From the NCBI RefSeq assembly GCF_001690185.1, contig NZ_LZGN01000003.1, positions 62,001-126,000 on the forward strand: a DNA stretch of 64,000 bases, written 5' to 3'. The DNA comes from Gilliamella sp. wkB308. GTDB lineage: Bacteria; Pseudomonadota; Gammaproteobacteria; Enterobacterales; Orbaceae. The notes below the pieces were generated by a model that was not told the origin of the DNA, made no database searches, and worked only from the letters and a program-made list of their open reading frames with translations. Below, one piece after another: positions 1 to 11,098 of this stretch; the stretch's first letter is position 1; each line of letters starts with the position of its first letter. A program made the position numbers and the translations under genes.

Positions 1-79
1 GTTTTATTTCAGAACCAGTAACGGATTAAACAAAATTTGAATTTTTCGAACATTCAACGTATTGTACTAGATGCGATAT

Positions 80-155
80 TGGAGCGGGAAACGAGGTTCG
101 AACTCGCGACCTCAACCTTGGCAAGGTTGCGCTCTACCAACTGAGCTATTCCCGC
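80..155 (-). tRNA. tRNA-Gly (anticodon GCC)
   Basis: Read on the minus strand, a 76-nt cloverleaf runs from GCGGGAATAGCTCAG to an encoded CCA end. The anticodon arm is CAACC-TTGCCAA-GGTTG, giving anticodon GCC and glycine. The T-arm GTTCGAA motif is intact. It lies downstream of uvrC-pgsA and a tRNA-Leu, matching the place of glyW-cysT-leuZ after pgsA in E. coli, but here Leu precedes Gly and no tRNA-Cys lies between them. Confidence 0.95.
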
Positions 156-171
156 ATATGAGATGTTTAAA

Positions 172-259
172 TGGTGCCCGGGGCGAGACTTGAACTCGCA
201 CGGCCAAAAAGGCCGAGGGATTTTAAATCCCTTGTGTCTACCGATTTCACCACCCGGGC
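172..259 (-). tRNA. tRNA-Leu (anticodon UAA)
   Basis: An 88-nt class II tRNA on the minus strand, starting GCCCGGGTGGTGAAATCGG and ending with an encoded CCA. The anticodon arm AGGGA-TTTAAAA-TCCCT gives UAA (leucine, UUA codons). The long variable arm has a GGCC...GGCC stem typical of tRNA-Leu. It is the first gene of a two-tRNA unit, 16 nt ahead of tRNA-Gly, and has its own promoter-like sequence just upstream. Confidence 0.95.
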
Positions 260-297
260 TCAAAACTTAGTTACCTAAAGGTAATTGCGTTTTGGAT

Positions 298-332
298 GCT
301 GTGCATTTTACCTGTCTTATCTTTTCAGTCAA
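298..332 (-). promoter_or_regulatory. Predicted sigma-70 promoter of the tRNA-Leu/tRNA-Gly unit
   Basis: On the minus strand TTGACT (positions 332-327) is followed after 16 nt by TAAAAT (310-305), with expected transcription start near 298, about 40 nt before the tRNA-Leu 5' end. Both hexamers are close to consensus and lie at a sensible distance. Read-through from pgsA is also possible. Confidence 0.55.
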
Positions 333-482
333 TAGAAATTTTAGATAAATTGTTTGATTGATTAATGTTTAACTTTATTCTGAATGTAAATTGCACCATT
401 GCATTAATAATCAGCAAAATAAGCCGTTTTATAATGGTAAATTGCTTTAATCATTTATGCCTTAAAACGATCATTTAGAAAC

Positions 483-1037
483 CTATTGATTATCGAAAAA
501 ATCATTTTGCGCAATCCATAAATATTGCACCATTGATATTAACGTTAAAACTGTAGCAATAAATAGTGCGACAAGTCCTGCATATATTACAATATCGCAA
601 GGGCGCCAAAGGAGCCATGTTAGTGCTGTCATTTGGGCGATAGTTTTATACTTGCCTATAGATGAAACCGCGACATTACTCCGTTTTCCAACCTCAGCCA
701 TCCATTCACGCAAAGCAGAGATGATGATTTCACGTGAAATGATAATTATAGCTGCAATGGAAATCCACCATGCTTGATAATATTGAGTGATCAGAATTAG
801 GGCTATTGTGACAATAATTTTATCTGCAACTGGATCTAGAAACGCCCCAAACTTGGTCGTTTGTCCTAAACGTCTAGCTAAATAACCATCAAACACATCG
901 GTTATTGCAGCAATTAGAAAAATTAATGCCGAAAAAAAACCAGACCATTCAGTTGGAAATAAATAAAAAGCCAGCACAAAAAAAGGAATTAAAATAACTC
1001 GAAATAACGTTAATAAAGTAGGAAGATTGATTTTCAT
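483..1037 (-). CDS. pgsA: CDP-diacylglycerol--glycerol-3-phosphate 3-phosphatidyltransferase
   Basis: PgsA makes phosphatidylglycerol phosphate from CDP-diacylglycerol and glycerol-3-phosphate, the committed step to phosphatidylglycerol and cardiolipin, in the inner membrane. The 184-aa product matches the usual length. The CDP-alcohol phosphotransferase signature D-x2-DG-x2-AR-x8-G-x3-D-x3-D is complete (D47, D50, G51, A54, R55, G64, D68, D72). Several hydrophobic helices flank it, with the first beginning near residue 7. It follows uvrC on the same strand with a 108-nt gap, the same pair as in E. coli. The ATG at 1037 has only a weak GAG upstream as ribosome site. Confidence 0.96.
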   Translation of the reverse strand: MKINLPTLLTLFRVILIPFFVLAFYLFPTEWSGFFSALIFLIAAITDVFDGYLARRLGQTTKFGAFLDPVADKIIVTIALILITQYYQAWWISIAAIIIISREIIISALREWMAEVGKRSNVAVSSIGKYKTIAQMTALTWLLWRPCDIVIYAGLVALFIATVLTLISMVQYLWIAQNDFFDNQ

Positions 1038-1145
1038 GTGACATAAGCTCTTTTTTTGTTTAATTAATCAATAGATTAACAAAAATTAAAAAAACGGGGT
1101 TTCTTAATGCTTATGTTGCCTGAAATATCATAATTTTTCAATGTG

Positions 1146-2981
1146 TTATTGTTGTAAATTTAAATAAATTTTTTCGGCTAGCGATTTAGAGATTCCTTGC
1201 ACTTGTGCTATTTCATCAATACTGGCATTTTTTAATTCTCTTAGACCACCAAAGTGTTTAAGTAATGCTTGCCGTCTTTTTGAACCGATTCCTTCAATAT
1301 GTTCTAAAGCACTATCGGTAAGTTGTTTTACCCCTTTTTTTCGTTGCCCCACAATGGCATGATCGTGTGATGCATTACGAATTTGTTGAATAAGCAATAA
1401 AGCTGGCGAATGGTCATCAAGATAATGTCCGGTTCCATGCGCTTCAAAAAACAATGTTTCAAGTCCTTCTTTGCGCTCAGCGCCTTTTGCCACCCCCACG
1501 AGAATAGGGTGATGTTTATCCCAATTGACATTGAGCCCTTCAAATACATGTAAGGCTTGGTTTAACTGTCCTTTACCACCATCAATAAAAATAACATCAG
1601 GTATTTTTTCATCAGGCAGATCTTTTTTATTGTAACGTCTTGTTAGGACTTGTTCCATTGCCGCATAGTCATCACCCGGTGTAATACCCGTAATATTGTA
1701 GCGGCGAAATTCCGATTTTACCGGACCTTTATCATCAAAGACAACGCAAGAGGCTATTGTGTTTTTTCCCATAAAATGGCTGATATCAAAACATTCCATA
1801 CGATTGATTTTATCAATGCCCAAAAAGGTTTTAAGTGCATCGTAACGTTGTTTATTTGTCGAATTGGTTAATAATTTATTCTTCACTTCAGTTTGCGCAT
1901 TGACGGTTGCAATATTGAGTAACTTTAAATTATCGCCTTTAGGCTCATCAACTAATTTGACTTGATGCTCAGCAATAAGTGACAGTGTCTCTTCCATGGG
2001 TTGTTTATCCGACAACGAAAAATTGAGTAGGATCTTTTTCGGAATATTACGATTTTGATTACCTTGCAGATAAAATTGCCCTAAAAAGGTTTCAATTACT
2101 TCTTCTAATTCAGTATTTGATGGTACTTTAGGAAAATAAGAACGATGCCCAAAGGTTTGTCCATTTCGGATAAATAACACATAAATACAGGCTATACCAA
2201 ACTCGTAGTGGAAGCCAATAACATCTAAATTATCATTATTGTTGTAAATAGCTTGTTTTTCGTTAATATGTTTAATGGCTTGTAACTGATCGCGTAATGC
2301 TGCTGCTTTTTCAAAATTGAGCTCATTACTTGCTTTTAGCATATCTTCAGTGATTTTTTGTAAGATCTGATCGGATTGTCCTGATAAAAATAATCTCACA
2401 TAATTAACTTGTTCGTTATAATCTTCATCACTCACTAATCCCGGCACACAAGGCCCTAAACAGCGTTTAATCTGATATTGCAGGCAGGGGCGAGTTCTGT
2501 TCCGATAGGTGGTATTCAAGCACTGTCTAATCGGAAACGTTTTTTGTAATAGCGCTAAAATCTGTTTAACTGCATATCCACTAGGATAAGGACCAAAAAA
2601 CTCATCTTTTTTGCGATTAATCGCCCCACGATAAAGTGATAACTGTGGATGTCGTTCTTTACTTAATTTAATAAAAGGATAGCTTTTATCGTCTTTTAAA
2701 AGAACATTATAACGTGGTTGATGTTTTTTAATGTAAGTCTGTTCTAATAGTAGGGCTTCGGTTTCGGTATTCGTAATCGTAAATTCAATACGATGGATAT
2801 GGCTAACTAACATATCCGTTTTCAGTGTTTTTTTACTACTATTAAAATAGCTTTTTAGTCGGTTATTCAGATCTTTAGCTTTGCCCACATAAATAATCGT
2901 CTCTTTATCATTAAACATCTGATAAATGCCCGGTTTATGTGGGACTGTTTTTAAAAAAGATGTTGAATCAAATTGGCTCAT
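1146..2981 (-). CDS. uvrC: UvrABC system protein C, excinuclease subunit
   Basis: UvrC makes both incisions around a lesion in nucleotide excision repair. The 611-aa product has the N-terminal GIY-YIG nuclease domain (GIYQMF, then [10 protein letters not shown] within the first 45 residues), a UVR motif near residues 200-240 ([14 protein letters not shown]), the RNase H-like second nuclease domain ([21 protein letters not shown]) and C-terminal helix-hairpin-helices. I start at the ATG at 2981, one base after the artM stop. An in-frame TTG at 2993 would overlap artM and adds four residues absent from E. coli UvrC. The close join suggests coupling to artM, unlike the uvrY-uvrC pair of E. coli. 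Confidence 0.96.
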   Translation of the reverse strand: MSQFDSTSFLKTVPHKPGIYQMFNDKETIIYVGKAKDLNNRLKSYFNSSKKTLKTDMLVSHIHRIEFTITNTETEALLLEQTYIKKHQPRYNVLLKDDKSYPFIKLSKERHPQLSLYRGAINRKKDEFFGPYPSGYAVKQILALLQKTFPIRQCLNTTYRNRTRPCLQYQIKRCLGPCVPGLVSDEDYNEQVNYVRLFLSGQSDQILQKITEDMLKASNELNFEKAAALRDQLQAIKHINEKQAIYNNNDNLDVIGFHYEFGIACIYVLFIRNGQTFGHRSYFPKVPSNTELEEVIETFLGQFYLQGNQNRNIPKKILLNFSLSDKQPMEETLSLIAEHQVKLVDEPKGDNLKLLNIATVNAQTEVKNKLLTNSTNKQRYDALKTFLGIDKINRMECFDISHFMGKNTIASCVVFDDKGPVKSEFRRYNITGITPGDDYAAMEQVLTRRYNKKDLPDEKIPDVIFIDGGKGQLNQALHVFEGLNVNWDKHHPILVGVAKGAERKEGLETLFFEAHGTGHYLDDHSPALLLIQQIRNASHDHAIVGQRKKGVKQLTDSALEHIEGIGSKRRQALLKHFGGLRELKNASIDEIAQVQGISKSLAEKIYLNLQQ

Positions 2982-2982
2982 A

Positions 2983-3660
2983 TTAATTTTCAAATGTGAG
3001 GGCTTTTTTCTCTATTATTCTCATAATGGTGCTTAATAATCCATTTATCAAGAGGTAAACGAATCCTGCAACAATAAATATAGAAAAATCGTAATAATCA
3101 CCATTAAGTTGATTACTATACCCCATTATATCCATTACCGGAATCATCGAGGCTAGGGCTGTGCCTTTGACAACAAAAACGACTTCATTAGAATAGGTGG
3201 ATAAGGCTCGTTTTAAAGCATAAGGCATGACAATTTTTAAGGTTTGCCGTTTATTCATCCCGAGAGCCTCACACGCTTGCCATTGTCCTTGCGGTACGGA
3301 TTTTAAAGCACCATAAAAAATTTGTGTGGTATACGCAGCACTATTTAGCGTTAAAGCTAAATAAGCACAAAACCAAGGCGAAGATATGAGATCATAAAAT
3401 GTCGGAAATTGACTTAAAAAGTCAGCGAACTGTGAGGGACCATAATAAATTAAAAATAACTGAACTAATAGGGGAGACCCCGTAAAGATAATAATATAGG
3501 TACGTATTACCTTTGTTAATACAAAATGATTAAGTGATAATAAGCATGAAAAAACGATAGCCAGAAGCCCCGCAGTTAGGATACCTAAAATTCCCAGACT
3601 TAACGTGTCAGGAAGACCTTGTAGGATGGTTTTAAGATAATAAACAAAATCATCAGACAT
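2983..3660 (-). CDS. artM: Arginine ABC transporter permease ArtM
   Basis: One of two inner-membrane permease subunits of the arginine importer ArtPIQM. At 225 aa it matches E. coli ArtM (222 aa) along its length, including [31 protein letters not shown] and the C-terminal [11 protein letters not shown]. The ABC EAA loop ([18 protein letters not shown]) that docks on the ATPase is present. About five hydrophobic segments can be seen. It is the last art gene, 9 nt after artQ, and its stop sits one base before the uvrC ATG. Confidence 0.92.
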   Translation of the reverse strand: MSDDFVYYLKTILQGLPDTLSLGILGILTAGLLAIVFSCLLSLNHFVLTKVIRTYIIIFTGSPLLVQLFLIYYGPSQFADFLSQFPTFYDLISSPWFCAYLALTLNSAAYTTQIFYGALKSVPQGQWQACEALGMNKRQTLKIVMPYALKRALSTYSNEVVFVVKGTALASMIPVMDIMGYSNQLNGDYYDFSIFIVAGFVYLLINGLLSTIMRIIEKKALTFEN

Positions 3661-3669
3661 AATATAACC

Positions 3670-4446
3670 TTACAAACTTTTGACTGAAGTGGGTTGTTCA
3701 AAATAAGTCACACGTTTTTCGATTCGTTCAATCAGTTTTTGGCTTAAGATTGAAATAATCAAATAGATTACCATTGCGATCGTATACCATAGAAATGGTT
3801 GATTGGTTCGTGCAATGATTGTTTTGGTTTGCATCATAAGATCGTTAATTGTGATAGCTGAAACCAGCGCAGTATCTTTCAGTAAAATCAACCATTGATT
3901 ACTTAATCCTGGTATAGCATGGCGCCACATTTGCGGCATGATGATACGAAAAAAAGTTCTAAATTTATTTAAACCAAGCACCTGAGCGGCTTGTTTTTGT
4001 CCGCTTGGTATTGCTTTAAATGCACCTCTGAGCGTTTGAGAGGCATAAACTGCATAAAGAAGCGATAACGCAATGACACCACATAAAAACGCATCGGGCT
4101 GAGTATTGGCAAGATGCATTTGGATATGAATTGAAGTAAATATCAATGATATCTCAAATCCATCATCTAGTACCATTAAAAGAAGTGGTAAACCATTATA
4201 GATTGCTACGACAATTAATAATTCAGGTAGTGCTCGAATCGTTAAACTAATTAAAGACATTAACCATGCAACAGGTTTAAATGGAACGGATTCTAAAATT
4301 GTGAGAATAAAAGCAAGAACTATACCAACAATCATTGATACGAAAGCTAATGACAATGTGATTGATGTTGCTTTTGTTAAAGGCACGATAAAACCGTCCA
4401 TTGAGGACATTATCCAGTTCATTGCATATGCTAAAAAGTCTGACAT
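3670..4446 (-). CDS. artQ: Arginine ABC transporter permease ArtQ
   Basis: The second permease of the arginine importer, 258 aa and somewhat longer than E. coli ArtQ (238 aa). It has the HisMQ-type permease core: LRGAFKAIPSGQKQAAQVLGL followed by IIMPQMWRHAIPGLSNQWLILLKDTALVSAI, the coupling (EAA) loop region. A loop of about 30 residues between the second and third hydrophobic segments (GFEISLIFTSIHIQMHLA) probably accounts for the extra length. It follows artI across an intercistronic hairpin and precedes artM by 9 nt. The assignment rests on gene order and resemblance. Confidence 0.9.
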   Translation of the reverse strand: MSDFLAYAMNWIMSSMDGFIVPLTKATSITLSLAFVSMIVGIVLAFILTILESVPFKPVAWLMSLISLTIRALPELLIVVAIYNGLPLLLMVLDDGFEISLIFTSIHIQMHLANTQPDAFLCGVIALSLLYAVYASQTLRGAFKAIPSGQKQAAQVLGLNKFRTFFRIIMPQMWRHAIPGLSNQWLILLKDTALVSAITINDLMMQTKTIIARTNQPFLWYTIAMVIYLIISILSQKLIERIEKRVTYFEQPTSVKSL

Positions 4447-4459
4447 AAAAAAACCGTAT

Positions 4460-4497
4460 TTAAATTAAAAAATAAATTCGCCGCATTTTAAGCGGCG
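4460..4497 (-). terminator. Intra-operon hairpin between artI and artQ (attenuator or mRNA-stability stem)
   Basis: On the minus strand CGCCGC-(7 nt)-GCGGCG forms a GC-rich 6-bp stem (4497-4479) followed by an A/T stretch ending in TTTTTT. It lies in the 86-nt gap between the binding-protein gene and the permease genes. Such hairpins commonly lower permease expression relative to the abundant periplasmic protein. Whether it terminates or only protects the artPI message cannot be told from sequence. Confidence 0.6.
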
Positions 4498-4532
4498 AGA
4501 TCACAATAATATCAAATTTGATAGTTTATTAG

Positions 4533-5267
4533 CTATTTGTTAAACCATTTTTTATAAATGGCATCGAGTTCACCATTTGATTTCAATTTATCAAGTGCTT
4601 GATTAAATTGTTCTCTTAACTGATCATTGCCTTTACGTAAGGCAATGCCTAAACCCTCTCCAAAAAAATCATGATCGGTAATTTTATCACCTAAAGCAAC
4701 AATATCCGTTTCCTTGCTTAACCAATCACCCGCGACAAAAGAGCTGGCTACAATCGCATCAATTCGTTTAGCTTTTAAATCTAAAAATGCATACTGATAA
4801 CTATCATAGCTAACAGGTTTAACGTCAGGATATTTTTCATTTAAGTATTTAAAATAGGTTGTTCCTTTTTGAATACCAACTCGCTTGCCTTTTAGTTGTT
4901 CAAGATCTGTTAAAGTGTCTTTCAATGTAATAAATTGAATTGAGCTATCATCGTAATAAATCTTGGTAAAATCAACTTGTTTTTGACGTTCTGGTGTGAT
5001 GTCTATCCCTGCAATTGCCGCATCAATTCGACGCGTTTTTAAACTAGGAATTAATCCATCAAAAGACTGATTAACAATTTTACAAGAAGCGTTAATCTCT
5101 TCACAAATTTTGTTGATCACATCAATATCAAATCCGATAATTTCGTTCTTGTCATTGGTGAATTCAAATGGTGCATAAGTGGCTTCTGTACCGATAGTTA
5201 AATTTTCAGATGCTTGAGAGGTAAATGCAGCGCTAGCAAGCAAAATAGCAAATAAAGTTTTTTTCAT
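4533..5267 (-). CDS. artI: Arginine ABC transporter periplasmic binding protein
   Basis: Periplasmic receptor of the arginine importer, 244 aa like E. coli ArtI/ArtJ (243 aa). The mature part shows the SBP_bac_3 fold: LTIGTEATYAPFEFTNDKNE at the start of lobe 1, GFDIDVINKICEEI, and GLIPSLKTRRIDAAIAGIDIT, the ligand-contact region. A signal peptide is clear (MKKTLFAILLASAAFTSQAS, cleavage around residue 20). I place the start at the ATG at 5267, preceded by GGTGG. An upstream in-frame start at 5336 would bury the signal peptide and overlap artP. ArtI versus ArtJ cannot be settled by eye; gene order favours ArtI. Confidence 0.9.
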   Translation of the reverse strand: MKKTLFAILLASAAFTSQASENLTIGTEATYAPFEFTNDKNEIIGFDIDVINKICEEINASCKIVNQSFDGLIPSLKTRRIDAAIAGIDITPERQKQVDFTKIYYDDSSIQFITLKDTLTDLEQLKGKRVGIQKGTTYFKYLNEKYPDVKPVSYDSYQYAFLDLKAKRIDAIVASSFVAGDWLSKETDIVALGDKITDHDFFGEGLGIALRKGNDQLREQFNQALDKLKSNGELDAIYKKWFNK

Positions 5268-5289
5268 ATTTCCACCCAATTTATAATCA

Positions 5290-6018
5290 TTAATGCGATA
5301 AATAAGCTTTAAATTCATCGGTTTTCGGATGAGCAAAACATTCTAGTTGTCCTTGCTCAATAATTTTACCGTGTTCCATATAAATTACTTGTGAAGCGAC
5401 TTTACGAGCAAAATCAACTTCATGAGTTACAATAATCTGCGTTATTCCTGTTTGTGAAAGTTCGTTAATAATTTCAGCTACTTGCGATGTAATAGCTGGA
5501 TCTAATGCTGCTGTAGGTTCATCAAATAACAAAATTTGTGGTTCCATCATCAATGCTCTGGCTATTGCTACCCGTTGCTGTTGTCCCCCCGAAAGGTGCA
5601 GAGGATAGCGATTTGCCATTTCATCAATTTGCAAACGTTGTAATATCAGTATTGCTTTGTCAGTCGCTTCTTTTTTAGATAAATTCAGGACTTGGCAAGG
5701 TGCTTCAATCAAGTTTTCAAGCACCGTTAAATGGGGCCATAAATTATAGTTTTGGAAAACCATACCCACATTTTTACGTAATTGTCTGATAGTGGTATCA
5801 CTGATTTTTCTTGAAAAATCAAAATGTGAATTAGCTATTGTCATTTCACCTGATGTTGGAATTTCAAGTAAATTAAATACTTTTAATAAAGAGCTTTTTC
5901 CTGCACCACTTTGACCTAGTAATACAATGGTTTCACCTAGAGGATAACTAAGTGAAACATCTTTCAATGCATGATGAGTGCCATAAAAACAGTTAATATG
6001 GCTTAATTCAATATTCAT
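5290..6018 (-). CDS. artP: Arginine ABC transporter ATP-binding protein ArtP
   Basis: Cytoplasmic ATPase that drives arginine import through ArtQM. At 242 aa it has exactly the E. coli length. Walker A is GQSGAGKSS (about residues 35-43), the Q-loop is [12 protein letters not shown], the signature is [17 protein letters not shown], Walker B is [13 protein letters not shown] and the switch histidine is in [12 protein letters not shown]. It is the first gene of artPIQM and lies 22 nt before artI. The roughly 160-nt A/T-rich upstream region is expected to hold the promoter, but I could not make out a convincing ArgR box. Confidence 0.95.
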   Translation of the reverse strand: MNIELSHINCFYGTHHALKDVSLSYPLGETIVLLGQSGAGKSSLLKVFNLLEIPTSGEMTIANSHFDFSRKISDTTIRQLRKNVGMVFQNYNLWPHLTVLENLIEAPCQVLNLSKKEATDKAILILQRLQIDEMANRYPLHLSGGQQQRVAIARALMMEPQILLFDEPTAALDPAITSQVAEIINELSQTGITQIIVTHEVDFARKVASQVIYMEHGKIIEQGQLECFAHPKTDEFKAYLSH

Positions 6019-6178
6019 TATAAATGTTGGCTAAATTAAAAAAAAATTGACTAAATATTACTTTTTTTTGCATAAAAATGCAATCTAAAATATGAGACAA
6101 ATAGTATTCAAAATAAATTTAGTATTTATCTTTATGATAAACTTTGAAAATTTAATGATGTTCAACTTTAAAAGTTAA

Positions 6179-7516
<1,338 letters not shown>

Positions 7517-7520
<4 letters not shown>

Positions 7521-7972
7521 AGTGGTTGTTCCTCATTACTATCTGATAACGTGGCAGTTTTGGTTGTTTTTTTATGAAGTTTTTCTGTTAACCAAGCTGT
7601 TAAAAGCAATACCAACAATGAACTACCAATACTTCCAAAAATAATGGGTACCCAATTATTTAATAGCAATGTGTAATTATCCATTATTCCCATTGCAGCA
7701 GGAATAAATAGTAACGTCATATAGCGCATAAATAAATTACAACTGTTTTTTATCCAACAAGTGGGAATGATTTGAAAAGCTAATAAGAAAAACAGAATTA
7801 ATAGACCGATAATGCTACCAGGAATCATGATGGGTAATCGTTGAGAAATGAAATTACCAGCCCAAAGACTCAGCGTTAAAATTAATAATCCTCGACCATA
7901 ACTAAACAATGTGTAGTATAAAGAATATAATCGATGTTTAATTGTGGCGTGTTTAGCTAAAAAATGTTTCAT
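7517..7972 (-). CDS. yohJ: LrgA/YohJ-family membrane protein
   Basis: A 151-aa inner-membrane protein of the holin-like LrgA/CidA family (E. coli YohJ, 132 aa), expected to partner YohK. Four hydrophobic segments can be traced. The family core IPGSIIGLLILFFLLAFQII and RYMTLLFIPAAMGIM is conserved. The N-terminus carries about 20 additional mostly basic residues compared with E. coli, and the tail after the last helix is polar (TEKLHKKTTKTATLSDSNEE). The Met at 7972 gives the longest frame; a later start is possible. First gene of yohJ-yohK-sanA. Confidence 0.88.
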
Positions 7973-8052
7973 AGTCTAAAATTTAATAACTTGTTTGATT
8001 GTTAATATAAGACTGCTTTATTTGGTGTCTATAATACGCCCCTCAATTTTAA

Positions 8053-9486
8053 TTATCCAACTAAATAATGGCAGTAATGATAAAGCTGTTTTATCAAAGC
8101 TAATTTTTCGGGTTGTTGAATATAAGTTTCAGCAAGTAATTCTAAAGTTAAAATGTAATCTTGAATCTTAGGCGTACTTAGTTTATCACGACAATAATCT
8201 TTCCAGATCATCTGTTCGTGATGAGTTAGAGTTTGAGGAAAGTTTCGAGCTTTGTATCGAAAAAAAAGTGTACTTAAGCGAGGATCTTCAAATTTGAGTG
8301 ATAAACTATCTAATAATTGTACTGGCGTTGTTTGTACTGTTTCACAATTTAGTTTATCCTGATTGCTCAAAAATCCATTGTAAATTTGTGCATCTACATC
8401 CGTATGAGTAGGATAATCATTACTTAAACTAAATAATTCTCGCATTTTATCTTGCAACAAAATTTGATTTTGTAATAGTTTTTGTTGTTTGTTTAAGCAT
8501 TCTTCAATATTAATAGAAAAACGTTTAGCATTTTCAAGCAGTAAAGTTTTTATCGGTGCAAGAATAGGGCACTTGTTAATATGAACGAGTTTTAATGGAA
8601 TGCGAGACTCATCAAGTTCAAGATATTCCGTTTTAGTATAAAGTTTTTCGCGTATTATATTCACTGGTAAATCAATAATTGAATCAATATCGCCAGTGAG
8701 ATCACAAACTATGACGGCATTATTTTGTTGCGGATGCCAAGCGATAGGGCATACTAATGACATATTTCCTCGATAACTACCCAGCATACCCGAAACATGT
8801 ACCAGTGGGGTCATATTGATTATATCTATGAGTTCGGCAACTTTATTTTTATTGCGTAATGTAAAAAAGTAGTTAAATAACTTAGGTTGTTTTTCTTTAA
8901 TTAATTTTGCAATGGCGATAGTGGCATACACATCTGACATTGCATCATGAGCATGTTCATGCGTGATATTATTTGCTTTGGTTAAATGTTCTAACCGAAA
9001 ACTGGGATAACCCGAATCGTTGGTTGGCCAATGAATACCGTCAGGTCGCAAGGCAAAACACGCTCTTACAACATCTAAAAGATCCCATCTTGAATTACCA
9101 TTTTGCCAACTGTAGGCGTATGGGTCGTAAAAATTACGGTAAAGGATATTGCGGGTCACTTCATCATCGAAACGAATATTATTATAACCTAAAATGCAAG
9201 TATTTGGCTCACTGAATGCTTGATGAATTAATTTGGTAAATTGAGCTTCATTCACTCCTTTTTGATTTGCTTGTTGTGGAGTAATGCCCGTAATGAGAAC
9301 CGCTTCAGGATTAGGTAGATAGTCTGGTGCTAGCTTACAATATATAACTAAAGGCTCTTCAATAATATTAAGATCAATATCAGTTCGAACACCCGCAAAT
9401 TGAGCGGGTCTATCAAGAGCTGGATTAATACCAAATGTTTCATAATCGTGAAAGTAAAAAGTAGGTTGTTTGGCGTTATTTTTCAT
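8053..9486 (-). CDS. sbcB: Exodeoxyribonuclease I
   Basis: Single-strand-specific 3'-5' DNA exonuclease used in mismatch repair and recombination. The 477-aa product matches E. coli ExoI (475 aa). The DEDDh catalytic residues are visible: D and E in HDYETFG (residues 13-19), D in YNNIRFDDEVTRN, and H and D in HDAMSDVYATIA. The SH3-like and C-terminal helical parts of ExoI follow (PLVHVSGMLGSYRGN, ARNFPQTL). It is transcribed alone, with a 283-nt A/T-rich gap upstream in which I see no further gene. Confidence 0.96.
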   Translation of the reverse strand: MKNNAKQPTFYFHDYETFGINPALDRPAQFAGVRTDIDLNIIEEPLVIYCKLAPDYLPNPEAVLITGITPQQANQKGVNEAQFTKLIHQAFSEPNTCILGYNNIRFDDEVTRNILYRNFYDPYAYSWQNGNSRWDLLDVVRACFALRPDGIHWPTNDSGYPSFRLEHLTKANNITHEHAHDAMSDVYATIAIAKLIKEKQPKLFNYFFTLRNKNKVAELIDIINMTPLVHVSGMLGSYRGNMSLVCPIAWHPQQNNAVIVCDLTGDIDSIIDLPVNIIREKLYTKTEYLELDESRIPLKLVHINKCPILAPIKTLLLENAKRFSINIEECLNKQQKLLQNQILLQDKMRELFSLSNDYPTHTDVDAQIYNGFLSNQDKLNCETVQTTPVQLLDSLSLKFEDPRLSTLFFRYKARNFPQTLTHHEQMIWKDYCRDKLSTPKIQDYILTLELLAETYIQQPEKLALIKQLYHYCHYLVG

Positions 9487-9769
9487 TTTATCGTTTTACT
9501 CTTGATGATTTTTGATCTGTCACTTACCTAAATTATACAATATTTTACTTAATTTAAATTATTTAAACCTATTTATTTTGCCATTATAAGTAAGTAATTC
9601 TTGTTAAAACAAATGACTTTATTTGTTTAATATCTTCGGATTAATATTAAAAAGATTATTAGCTTAAAATATGCTTATATTATTACGATAGTTGATAGTG
9701 TGTTTTTGATAAGTAAGAAGTGAATAGCTAAACGTATTTATTCACTTCATAAGTAAATAATATCATCTA

Positions 9770-10825
9770 TTAATTTAAATTATTTTCTTCTAAAAAAATA
9801 ATCAATTGGGTTTTCCATAAGTCAGCTAGCATTGTTGTGCCATGCCCGGTAGTTTTTTCAGAAGCTGGAATCAAGTAATACTTTGCATTGGGAATCTTCT
9901 GTATTGCTTTTTCCATTAAACCCGTCGAAGCTGGATTTCTTTCATCATCTTCAGAATTGATAGCTAAAATTCGTGCTTTGATTTTATTTAAGTCATTGGT
10001 TGGATCATAATTTCTTGCGGCATCCCATTGATATAAAAAATCGTTAGCATCCATCGAAACACGTTCGTTTAATTTATCTTTTAATATCTTTTCAGTTTCT
10101 TCCGTATTATATGCTTGTTTTTGCCATGCAATGTCGCCGCCATTAGTTGCGATATTGTAATAATTATAGACTAATTGAAACTGTTCGGGTTGTTTAGTAT
10201 AAAAACCATTGTTCCAGTCGGGATCATCTTTGATAGCATTGATAACCATTTTCCGCATAATCCAGTTACGGCTGGACATTGGTGCTGGGGTTGCAGCCAT
10301 TGGAATAGCGGCTGTCATATAATCAGGATACATTGTTACCCATTTCCATGTATTCATACCTCCCATCGAGTTACCGATGATTAATTCTACATGCTCAATA
10401 TTTAACTTATTTTTTAATAATTGATATTGAGCATTGACCATATCGGTATAATCATAATGAGGGAAATTGCCCTTTAAACCGTCGGATGGTTTAGACGATT
10501 TACCTGTGCCTATTGCGTCGGGAAGAATAATAAAATATTTTTCGGCATCTAAAGGCATTCCTTTATCAAACAATATATGGCCAAAGCTATCATTTAACAT
10601 TGCGCTACCACTTCCTGTTGTACCATGCAATATTAATACCGGTTTGTTATCAGGATTGCCAAGAGTGGTGTAATGTATTTTTATACTTTCAGTTTCTCCG
10701 TTATTAAATTTGAAATTTTCTATCACATAATCCGACTCTTTTTTGTTGTGAAAATCTAAACAATATCCAAAAGAAGGTATTGTCAATAAAACAAACATGA
10801 AGAATTTAGTCTTTCTTTTAAGCAT
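9770..10825 (-). CDS. Exported alpha/beta-fold hydrolase (MetX-like)
   Basis: A 351-aa alpha/beta hydrolase most like the homoserine O-acetyltransferase (MetX) branch. Visible are the oxyanion region LILHGTTGSGS, the nucleophile elbow GNSMGGMNTWKW (Ser153), a likely acid Asp in NSEDDERNP and a catalytic His in TGHGTTML. The first 22 residues look like a signal peptide (basic start, hydrophobic FFMFVLLTIPSFGYC), which MetX enzymes lack, so a periplasmic esterase or acyltransferase is more likely than methionine synthesis. No operon partner lies nearby. A near-perfect CRP site sits about 90-110 bp upstream of the start. The substrate is unknown. Confidence 0.8.
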   Translation of the reverse strand: MLKRKTKFFMFVLLTIPSFGYCLDFHNKKESDYVIENFKFNNGETESIKIHYTTLGNPDNKPVLILHGTTGSGSAMLNDSFGHILFDKGMPLDAEKYFIILPDAIGTGKSSKPSDGLKGNFPHYDYTDMVNAQYQLLKNKLNIEHVELIIGNSMGGMNTWKWVTMYPDYMTAAIPMAATPAPMSSRNWIMRKMVINAIKDDPDWNNGFYTKQPEQFQLVYNYYNIATNGGDIAWQKQAYNTEETEKILKDKLNERVSMDANDFLYQWDAARNYDPTNDLNKIKARILAINSEDDERNPASTGLMEKAIQKIPNAKYYLIPASEKTTGHGTTMLADLWKTQLIIFLEENNLN

Positions 10826-10909
10826 AATTTTTCTCCATTTTCTATACGCACCATTAAGAATTATTCATTAAGCCACAATGAATCAGATAGGGAAATCAAG
10901 TTTTTGCCA

Positions 10910-10933
10910 TATTGTGATTTTAATCACAATATG
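10910..10933. promoter_or_regulatory. Predicted CRP (cAMP receptor protein) binding site
   Basis: A 24-bp interrupted palindrome with 11-bp perfect arms (ATATTGTGATT-TT-AATCACAATAT) contains the consensus CRP core TGTGA-N6-TCACA at 10914-10929. It is centred about 96 bp upstream of the hydrolase ATG at 10825 and lies beyond the 3' end of ubiT, so the hydrolase gene is the likely target. Activation is inferred from position only. Confidence 0.7.
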
Positions 10934-11098
10934 ATGATAATATTCTTATAATTAACATATAAATAGGCTATTTAAACAATCTTTTCTTGATTATTCATGT
11001 CTATTTTTTTAAGGTATAGGTAAGAAAAAGTAAGATATGGGGAATGACATAATCAATAAAAAATGGGAGAAATATAATCTCCCACAATTGTTATCAGT

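Noticed and set aside
54-263. Open frame across the two tRNA genes
   Set aside because: It is the antisense of tRNA-Gly and tRNA-Leu and has no coding features.
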